From positions 19,416,302 to 19,480,301 of the forward strand of contig NC_031773.1 of the NCBI RefSeq assembly GCF_001522545.3: 64,000 bases of DNA, written 5' to 3'. Positions 50,205-61,776 of the stretch are shown here, piece after piece. The notes beneath the pieces were generated by a model that worked only from the letters and a program-made list of their open reading frames with translations, did not search any database and was not told the origin of the DNA. The translations under genes and the position numbers were made by a program. Position 1 is the stretch's first letter, and the number at the start of each line of letters is the position of its first letter. This stretch comes from Parus major. Taxonomy: Eukaryota; Chordata; Aves; Passeriformes; Paridae.

Positions 50205-51140
50205 TTTAATATCTTTCCTAAAATGCTGTTCTCAAAATTGGATATAATATTCCACTGAAAGTCTTGCTAGTATTGGATAGGATGGAAGAATGTTTAAAAA
50301 TAATCTTTATACATTTCAAAATTCCATTTTTACATGAAATGTTGTTCAGCTTGTGACAGCCTCTGGTACTAATGGGATGCTATTGCTCTCTGCCAGTTGC
50401 TTCCCTTCTGCAATGAGCTGGTTAATTTTTCTACCATGAAATGCAGATCTTGCCCTTATTTGTACCTAATTTTCTTCAGACTTCAATCTGTTGAGATTAT
50501 TTTGAAACAATGCATTTGCAGTTCTCTCAGCTTGGTGTCTGTCAGCTTCTGGGTGTAATAACCCTAATTTTGATTTCTTTATCTAAACTATTAAGGAATG
50601 AAATGAATGCATTCAGACCCCAGTGGAACAGTACTGCAAACCCTTGTCCAGCCTGGCACTGAACTGTTAATAACAGCGCTCCTGATTCCATGCAGGCAGT
50701 GTTTCCCTAGTTTGCTTATCAAAAGGTCATGAGAGAGAGCATCAGGCAGCTTTCTAAAGGGAAGCACAATGACAATGTGACTGCTTTTCCTGTATCCAAA
50801 AGGCCTATTATGCTATCATGAGGAAAAAAATAAATTATTTTGACATGACTTGTTCTTGATTAATCCACTGTCACTGTTACTTATCTTCACAACTTTCTTA
50901 TCTTGTAAGTGCTCAAACACTGTTTGATTATTTGTTCTACCACTTTTCAGGAACTGAAATTGAACTAACTGGCCTTGAATTTTGTGGCTTTTTTCTCCTT
51001 CTCTCACTTTAAAATCAGAACTATGTTTATCTAATTCCATTTTCCTTCAATTTTATCTTCCCTCTGTCCTTATTACAGATTGTCTCTTAATGAGGTAAAG
51101 AGTCATTTATTGAAATTTGCTAAGATTATTAGAATCTGTA
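50205..51140 (-). mobile_element. Old CR1/L3-like LINE remnant, minus strand
   Basis: Order and wording resemble the reverse complement of old amniote CR1/L3 LINEs. There is TCTCAAAATTGGATATAATA, a CTGTTGAGATTATTTTGAAA block, CTCTCAGCTTGGTGTCTGTC, then TTTCCCTAGTTTGCTTATCA followed by AAAAGGTCATGAGAGAGAGC. Next come GCATCAGGCAGCTTTCTAAA and, further on, ACTAACTGGCCTTGAATTTT. This is about 0.9 kb, strongly diverged, with stops and gaps. The edges are soft. The match is from memory and weaker than for the young CR1 copies. Confidence 0.55.
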
Positions 51141-52144
51141 AGAACTGAAATTATTTTTTAAAATTAAATTAAAACACATCATTCTTTTGTAGTTGTATAA
51201 AGTGTGCCCTTATGAAATGTGGGTAAAACTTGGAGGTGTGTTCTAATGTCTCTGTTCTATAGAGCACATTGCTATACACGATCAATTATTTGGAAAATTT
51301 GGAATTATATTAGAACAATATAATATTTAGGAGAAATCCAAGAATCATGGAAGATGCAATAAAAGGGCCAAAAGCAAAATGCTGAAAACTTGCAATATTA
51401 AGAATGACATTTAAGGTGCGATCTTTAAAATGGCAGAAACATCTGCTGTTCTCATAAAACTATCATCAATTTGCTTTTTGGGACCAACAGTTTTGAAACA
51501 GTTCCATGAGAAAACTTTTTTCTCAGTCCTTTCCAGAAAATTTCAATGCTAATTGAAAAAAATTTCTTTTTGGATTCCTTTCAGAGAACTTCCAGAATAT
51601 TCATATTTAAGGCTGATAGGTGGATAATGCAGGATAATCAAAGGCTCAGCAATGGCCAGCTGGTCCCTATGAACTTGCACTTTTATATGGCATCTAATAA
51701 AAATAAATAATATTTCTTGAATAAACTGTCTTTTTTTATGGAGGAAGTAGGCTAAAATTAATAATTTGTTAACATTAAGAGAATAAAATTAAAATAGTAA
51801 ATTTATTAATCAGTAATTAAAATAGAAAAACATGGCAAGGTTGGTAACAGACATCCTGAGAGTACACTGAATTAGCAAAGGAGTGGAATGATTGACACCT
51901 GGCCAGTGCTGTCCTACTGCATCTCTACAGTGTTCTCAAGTACTGCTTAGACAAATATTCATTGGAATATTTCAAGGGGAATATAGGAGGAATGAAAAAT
52001 AAGGTTTCAACCACCATTTTCTTTCCTTGCTGTGGAACATTTCTCCTTTTCAACAGTGATGCTCAACAATATTTTGAGGCAAATTGATAATGCTAAATGA
52101 TCTTATGACTTCATTCCATTACAAATCTGTCTAGTTTAAAAAAT

Positions 52145-52193
52145 CAACCAATCAACCAACTAAACACCAACCAGCCAACCAACCAACCAACCA
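52145..52193 (+). repeat. (AACC)n-like microsatellite
   Basis: Imperfect then perfect CCAA units over about 50 bases. Confidence 0.9.
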
Positions 52194-55100
52194 GACCTGC
52201 ATAATGAACATCTGTTTATTCTAAATCTCATTTTATTCTAAATTTCCTTATTACTTGCCCTTCACTATTGCAAGTCCTGTGATGGTAATTTTTTTTTAAT
52301 GTTTCTTGTGGTTGAAAAGGAGAAAATTAAATAGGAAAAGAAAAAAAAAATAAATTAATATATTATTATAGATGATGATGGTGATTATTATTATTAACAG
52401 TTATAATCAATTTTTGAGAATAAAATCATTAAAATTAATACCTTTGACAGAAACACTTTACATTACATATTCAGGACCTTTCTGGCTTGGGAATTTTAAT
52501 ATGGATGTCAGACCCAAATTATGCAAGTACCTGTATGAGAAGGGGTGGAAGGGTGAGGTTGGATGGGGTGGGGGAAATGAAGTAGCATTAATTCATCATA
52601 TTAACAGTACTCAAGATAACTGAAAATTTCTATTTATCTAGATCATGTTTGACTAAAATTTCATTAAATGTATAAGATCTGAGCTTTTAGAGAGTTTTCA
52701 ATGTGAATTAGTATGACTGGGTTTTTTGTCAAACTTTCCATGTGAAATGTTTGCTAGGCTGTCACCCTGATAAAAGTGATGTACTAAGAATTCAAACTGA
52801 GGACCATTGAAATGTACAGTAGATTGTCTTTAAATACATTTTTATTTCTGTATCACATTTTCATCTTGTTAGTTTTCTCTAAAAGTCATCAACCTTCTAT
52901 CTCTGCAAAGGGAGAATTAAAAGGAAACTGAAAGGAACGAAACCTGGTTTAACTGTAGGGCTGAAAATTGCTTCAGGTAGATTTTGGAGCTGCAAATTAT
53001 TCTTAGGTGGATGTTTTAGGAGAGCTTGCTTGTGTATTGTCTGATTTTTTGACAGAATTATTAAAATAAAGTAACATATTGGATTTCTGTGGGAAGCACT
53101 TTATAATAGGTACACTTTTACTGTTGAGCTGATATCACCATTAATAATTTCTTAACTGCCTTCTATGCTGTGCATTTTCACAGGATTTACAACATTTGTA
53201 CTCCTAAAAATGCTAGTTTGTTGGAGATGTACCTAGATAAGATTTTTTATGCTTTTGTCTCAAGCAAAAATTAATATGTAAGTTTTTGCATATACTTGTA
53301 CTCATCACCAAAATCATAGATTTGAGGTACATGAGGTACATGCTAGATTTTCACATGTAGTAAAGTAATTTTAATTCAAAGTAATAAAACTCATTCCTTT
53401 AATGATTTAACTTTTACTTGTTCCATTCCTATTTAGCACATATAAAACTGGTGCAGAACCAAAAATGTTTTGGAGGGATTAGGAGCATGTGGTCAGTATG
53501 CATGCCAGGATTTAATCTCCCTAAAGGTTTAAAGAATAGTGATAAAAGCCAAATCCAGTTTCTGCTAAAGCTAACAAATAAACAAGAAGGAATATATCCA
53601 GAGGAGGAATAACCCTATTTTTTCCAGTAGTAAATGGCTTTGCATACTAATAAGAAGACCTGCTAGCCTGCTGGAGGTGAGGAAGGATTAGCATCAATTT
53701 GTGTTTTAGCACTGCAGGAGGCTCCTAATTCTAGGGCAGCTCCTGTCAGACTCGACCTAGCAAGCCAAGGACTGAAGTATTTTTTCCTATCTAATTCATA
53801 CCAAGTGGCAGACTCTTGTAAATATAAGGAGGGGAAAAGAGTAACTTCAACACTGAGTCAGCATCAGACCTGTTTTTAAAATTCAATTTCATCCTGCTCA
53901 CAATGATGCATTTTTTGTTCTTTCATTGCCATAAAAAATATTTTTCAATGGATTTTTTATTCTATGTATGTGTCTTCACCAAAACAGTATTCCTCTTGTT
54001 TCTCTGTTTTTGGCTAGTCAAAACAGGCTTCTCCTTAGAATCATTTATTACCTATCTGATACAGCTGTATCTTTTGAGAGGAAAAAAAGAAACCATAAAC
54101 TCATATACACCAATTATGTGCCACAAAGAAAAAGTGCTGTATTGATACTCCAACACTTCTGCTGATCTCTCTTCTTTGGCTTCTGGGTAGTGTTTTATCT
54201 GAAAAATAAACAACCTAGAAACCTTCAGTCTATGTTAGCTTTTCCATTATCCTGAGAATAATGAGACAAGGAGGGCTTATAGAAGCCAAAGCTGTTAGAA
54301 TATTAAAGTAGCATTTTAGTTTACATATTTTAAAAATAACTCATTAATTAGATGTGTCAGTTTCAATACAGAGTGTCAAATAGACAGAGATTAATAAGAA
54401 CACTCAGGCTTCTGTTTTAGAACAGAGTGTTTCTTTCTTTTACAAGACCTTCCAGTTTTTAGCAATATAACATCAATCCTTTCCTAACCTTACTATGAAA
54501 AATGTAAGTTACATTTCCCCAGGATGTTTTACTATATTCACTTCACAGTAAATGCAGGTGGATAAAAGTAATAGAAGGGGGTGGGATGAGAAAAAAATCA
54601 TGATGTACAGATAAAGAAATAACTCTGACTAGAATGTGTGAGATCTTGGTTCAGAAAGAGAGAACTGGTGAGGTATTGTGATCCCTTAATAATTAACCTC
54701 TCTGTCTTGCTCTTCCTAAAGAATCCACAAACCCACAACATTTCATTTTGTGATAGATGTGAATGCTGGAATCTGAAATATTTTCATAAAATTCATGAAG
54801 TTTTAGCCAAGCTTACTGTCAGAGGTTTAACTCCTCAGTGCTATAGCAGAGACGGTGCTCAGGTCAGTACAGGTCCAGGAGAACCTTGATTTAATTAGCC
54901 ATTTACTTGGGATTTGGCAGAACGGTGTTTTTTGTAAGACTAACGCTTTCTACTCTTCAAAATACTGTGGCACTGCATTAATGCTATATTAGATGTCCTA
55001 GTACAATTCTGAAGGTGATCAAATGTGTCCAGTTTGAGCAGTGCTAATTGTCATATTAGTGGAGTATTCTTTACCCTCTCATCCCTCACCCAATCTAAAT

Positions 55101-58100
55101 TTGTAAATACAAAATGCAGTTGTTTATCTTCTGAGTTTTACAGAAAATCAAGTTCTAATGAAATATTAATTGCTAAAGATGTGCAACACTTAACTGTGTT
55201 TGCATAACAATAATGTAGTTCATTTTCATTATAGAAAAACTTTGAAAGAAGGCACAAAATATATTTTGTTTTAAGGAGCTGAAACTGAGTTCATGTGAAG
55301 CCCCTGGTAAAGTTTTCTGGTGTTCAGCTGTATGTTGTTGATATGCCTCATATCATTTATGTCACACTGAATAAAAGAACAACAATAATATAACTGGATA
55401 TCATCATTGTCTTAAATTCAGAAATTCAACATGACAGGAAATGTCTGAAACAATCTTGCGGTGGGGGGAATCAATTATCTTGCTCCAATTTAGAAAGCAG
55501 CTTTTCTGATCTTGTATGAGGGATGTGAATTGCCCAAGCACTCCTTTAATGTTTTAATGGTTATGTGTGACTGATGGTATGCTATCACAGTTCTGTACTT
55601 CTCATAAGATACTTTACTTTTTTCTGTTGTCTCTTTGAACATTTAGATCCAAATTCTCATCCATCTGCACAGAGATGTGCATTGTGCATGATTTGTGTAC
55701 TAGAAATCTTCATTTATGCAATGATGCTAATACTTGGAAGACACAATTTGCTTCTCAGGCTGCAAATGGTATTTTCAGATCAAACAGAATACAGTTTTTG
55801 TAGTAATTTATAAAATTATTACTTGTGTGATTTTTTGGCTTGACTTTTATCGTCTGTCTCCTGGCTGTTTTTCTAAAGCTGCATCTTGTTGTTTAAAAAT
55901 GCCTGTCTGTTTGTGGGGTTTTTGCATTTGCTGAATTCACACTTGAAATTGATGTGTGTTGCTCAGAGGGCACACACTCAAGTTTGCACATGCTTGTAAA
56001 TACCTTATGTTTGTGTATATGCATCCCACAAAACCTGTCCTTTTAAACATAGAAACTGTTTTTTGATCTTCCATTTTCTTTAGAGGCTTTAGCAACAGGT
56101 GTGTAACTACACTTCAAATATAGGAAATTCTGAGATTTTCCCCATCATCATTATGGATTATCAGGGCTAATAGATTTGGTAGTGAAAAAAAATAAAAAAT
56201 TTGCTATTCATTTAGCTGATCTGTTGCCAAACTAAATATACACATTTCACCCATTTCTTTCCCCTTAGCCTATAAACATATGCCTGGCCTAATTTTGATC
56301 ATGAAAATCTAAACTTGAAGTGATATCATTCAAGAGCGTGATCTAGATATTCAAGATGTCATATGTATTGTATCTGACCATTTATCTTCAAGAGACAATT
56401 AAATTAATTGCATTTGCTTTAATCAATCTTCTCCTCCTTTATGTTTGAAGAAGCCCTGGGGCAGAATTTTGTGTTGTCAAGGCACAGAGCTAATTGCTTT
56501 CATTAATTCACCACACAGAAAGTAAAAAGCCTGGTGTCACAGATAGGAAAAGGGATGTCAGCAGTGTCATTGATAAGCATTTTAAAAAACAAACTGAAAT
56601 ATGTAATAGCCATTGACTAAATAGATAGCAGAAGTAATGAAGAAACAGATATTAGAAACTGATTTTAAGGATGCCAGTGAAGATAATTTTATGAATGATT
56701 CCTCATCTGGGATTGAGGTTTAAATTCTCCAAATTAGAAATCTCTAAAGAAAACTCAGCTATCTCACAATTTCCTTGAATTTTTTTTAGGCACAAGACTG
56801 TCTTTTACCTGAGCATCTTCTTGCTGAAAAGTTTCACCCATTTTTATGGACATAGTGTAGGTATTGATTGTATGTTAGTACAAAGTTTTACTGGTGCCAT
56901 GGTGGGGGGTCACTCTTGCAATTAGAAGTCCACAGTGAAGATGTGAAATAGCTGCTGGTGCCAAAAACTCTGTCAATGGACTTTGTTTAAGCTGAGGCAG
57001 ACATGAAAATGTGTATAGACTTGCTTGTGTGCTGACACCAGCATAAAAGAAAAATATAGTTATTGAAATCAATATGGTTATATCAACATTTTGTCAGTGT
57101 TGCTTGTTAAAGGATTGTAAGGCCTGACCTTGTCCTATTTCTGCCTGTGATTTCAATAAGAACAATGCCTGCACAAAGCTAATTTACTTGTTTGCTCTAT
57201 GATCTATTTATATACTGTGTATACGGCTACAATTAATTAAATACTGCCGAGGTCTCCAAGACACAGAGTTCTGTGGAGAAAGGTATGATAAGTTATCATA
57301 ATTACTTTACTTTCTTCATCTATGTGATGTCAGCAAAGCTCAGAAAAGAGATGGATAAATATTTTTCTCATAGCAATGGACAGATTGGATACAGAAACAG
57401 TTGTGCAATCAGTGTAAATTGAGTATGGTCTCTTAAAGGGAAATTAAGGACTGTTTTGATATATGCATTTTTTTACTCATAGTAAAAAGCAATTTTAATG
57501 ACCTAAGATCCTACTTTGACGCCAAATCAAGGAATTTCTAGAGGCATAAATTCTGGAAGTCGTTTGCAGAAAATAGAAGACAGGTAATTAATTTCTTTCA
57601 CTGTTTTAGTCTCTTTGACAATGAGGAATGTTACTTACCAATCATAGTTAGTTCTTCGAAGTTAGGACAGTTTACCTGAAAATGCAAGGTTTGATACACT
57701 CCCTTGGGCATCACAGTGAGTTAAAACAATATCAATATAAGCCCCCTTTTTCTATTTTCCTGTTTTTTCCCGACTCTTAGTAAGAATCCTCTTGTTTTCT
57801 GAAAGCTTCTTCCTTGTCCAAATAATACCTTAAACAACATTAAAATCAGGATCAATGATTTCAGTTGTGTTTTCTTTCTGTCTTCTTATGTAATGAACTC
57901 TTTATCTGAATTTTATCTCCCAGTAATAAACTAATGTGTATGCTGGGCTACTCTGCTTAAATGCTTAAAATTATATAAAATATCTTGGGAAATTTTAAAG
58001 AATGCAGGATTAATGAAGATGGTATTTGCTCTGGTAAATTGTGATACACTTTCTTTATGGGTAGATATTCTGATACGGCTCTTTCATCTACTGATATCCA

Positions 58101-59892
58101 AGGCAGTATTGAACACAGATGAATGAAATTTTGAGTGTGATGAAAATAAAAAAGTATGTGGATAGTGTATCTAATCAGTGGATATTTGCTTCTAAGATCT
58201 AAATGTGAAATAAAATAGTAATTGTAAACTTATGGATAGTGTTTATGCTACCATCCTTGTATTTTTCCTTTATCATGTTCTAAATAGTGTGAGGTGATTC
58301 CTCAAAAGGTTGTTTACTCTATTCTTCTAGTACTGTCAGGAAAAAATGTGTTTAAAAGTCTGGCAATCTCACAATCTTTTCCAAAGAGCTATTTTTATAT
58401 TTTTTTAATTAAAAAATACCACAACATATAAGTCATCCTTCTCTTTTCTTTCAGCCTGCTTGGACAACCTTTTACTACTCTAGTGAGAAGAACTAATATC
58501 TGAAACACAGGTTTTACTCTGGACAGGCAGTACATGTTTTGGGTTTTTAAATAAGCATATTTAAGTTGCTTCCCCTGAAAAATATGTTAATATTCTGTTA
58601 TTGAATAATTAACTCCTTAAACTTGTTTCACAATCCCACTGTGCCATTGCTGTCATTTGGAAGTCAAAACTTTCATTATTATCAGCCAGAAGGAGCATGT
58701 TAAAGGCCTGCTTAAGATAGGGCCTTGAAAATTTGCTTTTTCATGGCAAATTTTGTTTGAGTCAAAATTAGTTTTACTTTTATCCTAAGCAGAGAAACTA
58801 TGAGAGATGTTTATTAATCAGGATGAGCAAAAAGGGGAAGAAAGAAGTTTAAAAAAATTATCAAGACCTGATAAATGAAATAAAATTTTAACTTTGGACA
58901 CTCTAGATTTATTTTCTTGTATAACTCTGTTCAACATGTCATTGAAATTAACAGAAATTTTTATTTCAGACTGAAATTTAACCTTTTCTCTAGTTAAGTG
59001 AGGTCAGGAGGTGAAACTGAAGCATTCTGTGGGATTCAGGTTACATTGTACTGTACTTATCATTAATAATTCAGTTGAATATTCCAGATGAATGTGAGAA
59101 CAATTTTCTTACATGCCACTAGTTTTACAAAATTAAATAACAAAAATAAATTCTGGAGGAAAAAAAAGATCAAGCATAAGTAAATATATGTTCTGACAGA
59201 CAGATGAGGTATCAAAAGCATTGCTCTTTCTTAAGGCTGTCCTGGCTCCCTTCTGGGAAGCTCATGTCAAGCTCAAAGCTAATGGAATTTTGTCCTAAGA
59301 GCCTCCTGTGCTGAGGCTCTCAGTCTCTGCTGCTTCAGCCAGGGCCCTCATGAGCTTTTACAGAATTGGATGATGCAGAAAAACAGTGAGAGAAGCCTCC
59401 AGGGAAACAGAGGGAGCAACAGCAAAGAGCTCAGTTGACATTATTTCATTGCTTGCTTAAACACTTGGGGTTTTTATAGATATAAATTTGATAGCAGATC
59501 TTGTTTAAAAAAATATATTAATATGTCATGCTTGTATTTTTTCCAGGTCTGCTAAATGGCTGATATAAAATATGTGTTCATATGTGCTGTAATGATTTAA
59601 GACCTAATTATGTTGTTATCCTCCTACAATCAGAGTTCAATGAAGTGCTCAATTTCATAGCTCCTTTTCGTAAAAATTACTTGCAATGTGGAAAAATCTC
59701 ATAAAATTTTTTGGCAATCACACTTGCCAGTTAAATTGATGTCAATAATGCATGGTTGGTATAATATTTCCTACAGCAATTAATGGAGCATACTTCTCTT
59801 ACTCACTTGTTCTTAGCTTATGATCAGACTGATTTTCTTGTGTCTGCACACACCCACTCACCATACTTCATAAACAAGCACAACAATTTCTT

Positions 59893-59947
59893 ATACATAC
59901 ATATACACACATACACACACATATATATATAAATTTATTATATATAT
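59893..59947 (+). repeat. Compound (AC)n/(AT)n microsatellite
   Basis: ATACACAC units passing into ATATATAT, then a second TATATAT block after AAATTTATTA. Confidence 0.9.
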
Positions 59948-60511
59948 GGAGTACGATAGTTCACCAGTCTCTAATTTCAGAGCTTGATCAGTGTTTTTCA
60001 GTTTTCTGCACAGATTGGGAATCTGGTTCCCATTAACTAGCCTTGCAACTCTTACCTTGAGATTATTTTTTAAAGTTTGGAGATTCTGTGAGAATATTAC
60101 CCCAAACTTTTTTTCTTAAACACACAACAAGGAAAAGTGTCCTGTCATTCTGCTGACTGGCAGCTTTGAGGTTGGGATAGTTATTGGCTGTTAAAATAGA
60201 TCAGAAAATATGCACTCCTGAAGTACTGTAATCTAAGCTTTCTTTTTAAAAGCAGCCTGGGAGCTAACCTTTGCTTGTATCCTAAAGGAATTAGGATGCT
60301 GTGTCTTCTTAATAAGTTTTTACAAATATTTAAGCTATTGCCTTCTTAGGGAAGGCATTTTCAGTGCATCTGGAGAAAACAGATAAAGTGAGATCTATTA
60401 GAGCAGTACACCAGTCCTGAATTTCATGTTCAGTGGATCTGACTTTTATATTTATTACTACATTTTATCCAGGAAAGTCATAATCCTTAAAACAATAAGA
60501 ATCACCATAAG

Positions 60512-60527
60512 AAAAAAAAAAAAAAAA
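60512..60527 (+). repeat. A16 tract
   Basis: A pure A run with no recognisable retroposon body directly upstream. It lies about 190 bases before the solo LTR. Confidence 0.85.
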
Positions 60528-60717
60528 GGAGCAGAGTGCAACTTGGCATTTTAATAAATGATAGGCTAAATCAGATCTTGCTTGCTTTTATATAATCTCA
60601 AAGTGAAAGCTAATTTTAATTTACAGATGTGTACAGGAGAGACAAGTAGAAATACGTGGACACTGAAAGATAGGCCTATGACTGCTAGTCAAGTTGAATG
60701 CAACAAAACTAGGAGTG

Positions 60718-61776
60718 TGTAGTGGGTCAACTCTGGATTCCAGGCTCCCAGAAAAGCCTCTCACCTTTTCCTCTCTGCAGCTAGATGGGGAAGAGAAAAA
60801 GTTTTCATGGGTTGAGATAAGCACTGGAAGAAATCACTCATCAAATATCATTTTGTTTTGGGCAAAACAAGCTCAAATTAGAGATATTAGCTGAATGTTT
60901 GCTAACAAAATCAAAACTTAATAAGAAGTCAGACCTTAAAAACACTTTCCTCCCATGTCTCCCTCCTTCCCAGCTCTACCTCCTCCCTGCCCACAACACA
61001 GGGAGACGGGAATGGGGATTATGGTCAGCTCATCACGCTTTGTTTCTCCTGCTGCTCAGGGAGAGGAGTCACCATTCCCCTGCTGCACCGTGGGGTCCCT
61101 CCCACGGGAGACAGTTCTCCATGAACTTCTCCAGTGTGGTTCCATCTCATGTGCAACACCTCTCTGCAAACTGCTGCAATGTGAGTCCATCGCACAGGCA
61201 GCAGCACCCTCAGACTGCTGCACACGGGTCACTCTCCCACGGGTGCAGTCCTTTAAGGACAAGCTGCTCCAGGATGGGTTTCTCTTTCCATGGTCCTTCC
61301 ACAGATTCATAGCCTCCTCTCAGGCATCCTCCTGCTCCTGCATGAATCTCCACCATGGGCTGCAAGTGGATCTCTGCATCCCCATGGATCTCATTGGGCT
61401 GCAGGGACACGGCTGCTTCTCTCTGTCTGCACCATGGGTGATTAAAGAATCTTGGCTCTGGGGTCTGGATCATCTCCTCCCCTTCCTTCTGCACTGACCT
61501 TGGTGTGTGCAGAGTTGTTCCTCTCACATGTTCTCACTCTGCTCTTCTCTGGCTGCAATTACAACAATAACATTTTTTTTCTTCTTCTTAAATCTTTTAT
61601 CACAGAGGTCTTACCACCATTTCTAATTGGCCCAGCCTTTGGCCAGTGGCATGTCCATCTTTGGAGCCACCAGGGAACGGCTCTGCTGGATATGAAGGAA
61701 GCTTCTGGCAGCTTCTCACAGAGACCACCCCTGTATCTCCCCCACTACCAAATCTTGGCCGTGCAAGTCCAATACA
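60718..61776. mobile_element. Probable solo LTR of a passerine endogenous retrovirus
   Basis: It begins TGTAGTGGGTCAACTCTGG and ends CCAATACA, giving the TG...CA ends expected of an LTR. Flanking 5-base sequences GAGTG (60713-60717) and GAGAG (61777-61781) agree at four of five positions, a likely aged target-site duplication. The interior is much richer in G+C than the surroundings and contains blocks I recall from a common songbird LTR, such as CATCACGCTTTGTTTCTCCT, GGGGTCCCTCCCACGGGAGA and CTTCTCACAGAGACCACCC. The long open frames on both strands here (60899-61312, 60955-61497, 61210-61527) are by-products of GC-rich LTR sequence, not genes. No gag, pol or env is adjacent. Confidence 0.75.
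61080..61310. repeat. Degenerate 44-49-bp tandem array inside the LTR
   Basis: Five related units begin with CTGCTGCA or CT(G/T)CTCCAG at 61080, 61126, 61171, 61215 and 61264, spaced 46, 45, 44 and 49 bases. Each carries a GTG(G/A)G(T/G)TCC-like centre and, in three of them, a CCCACGGG or similar block. The near-45-base period explains why frames stay open through it on both strands. Confidence 0.7.

Noticed and set aside
60955..61497. 180-codon open frame on the plus strand
   Set aside because: It lies entirely in the GC-rich LTR and its tandem array. Repeated wording on both strands shows it is repeat-derived.
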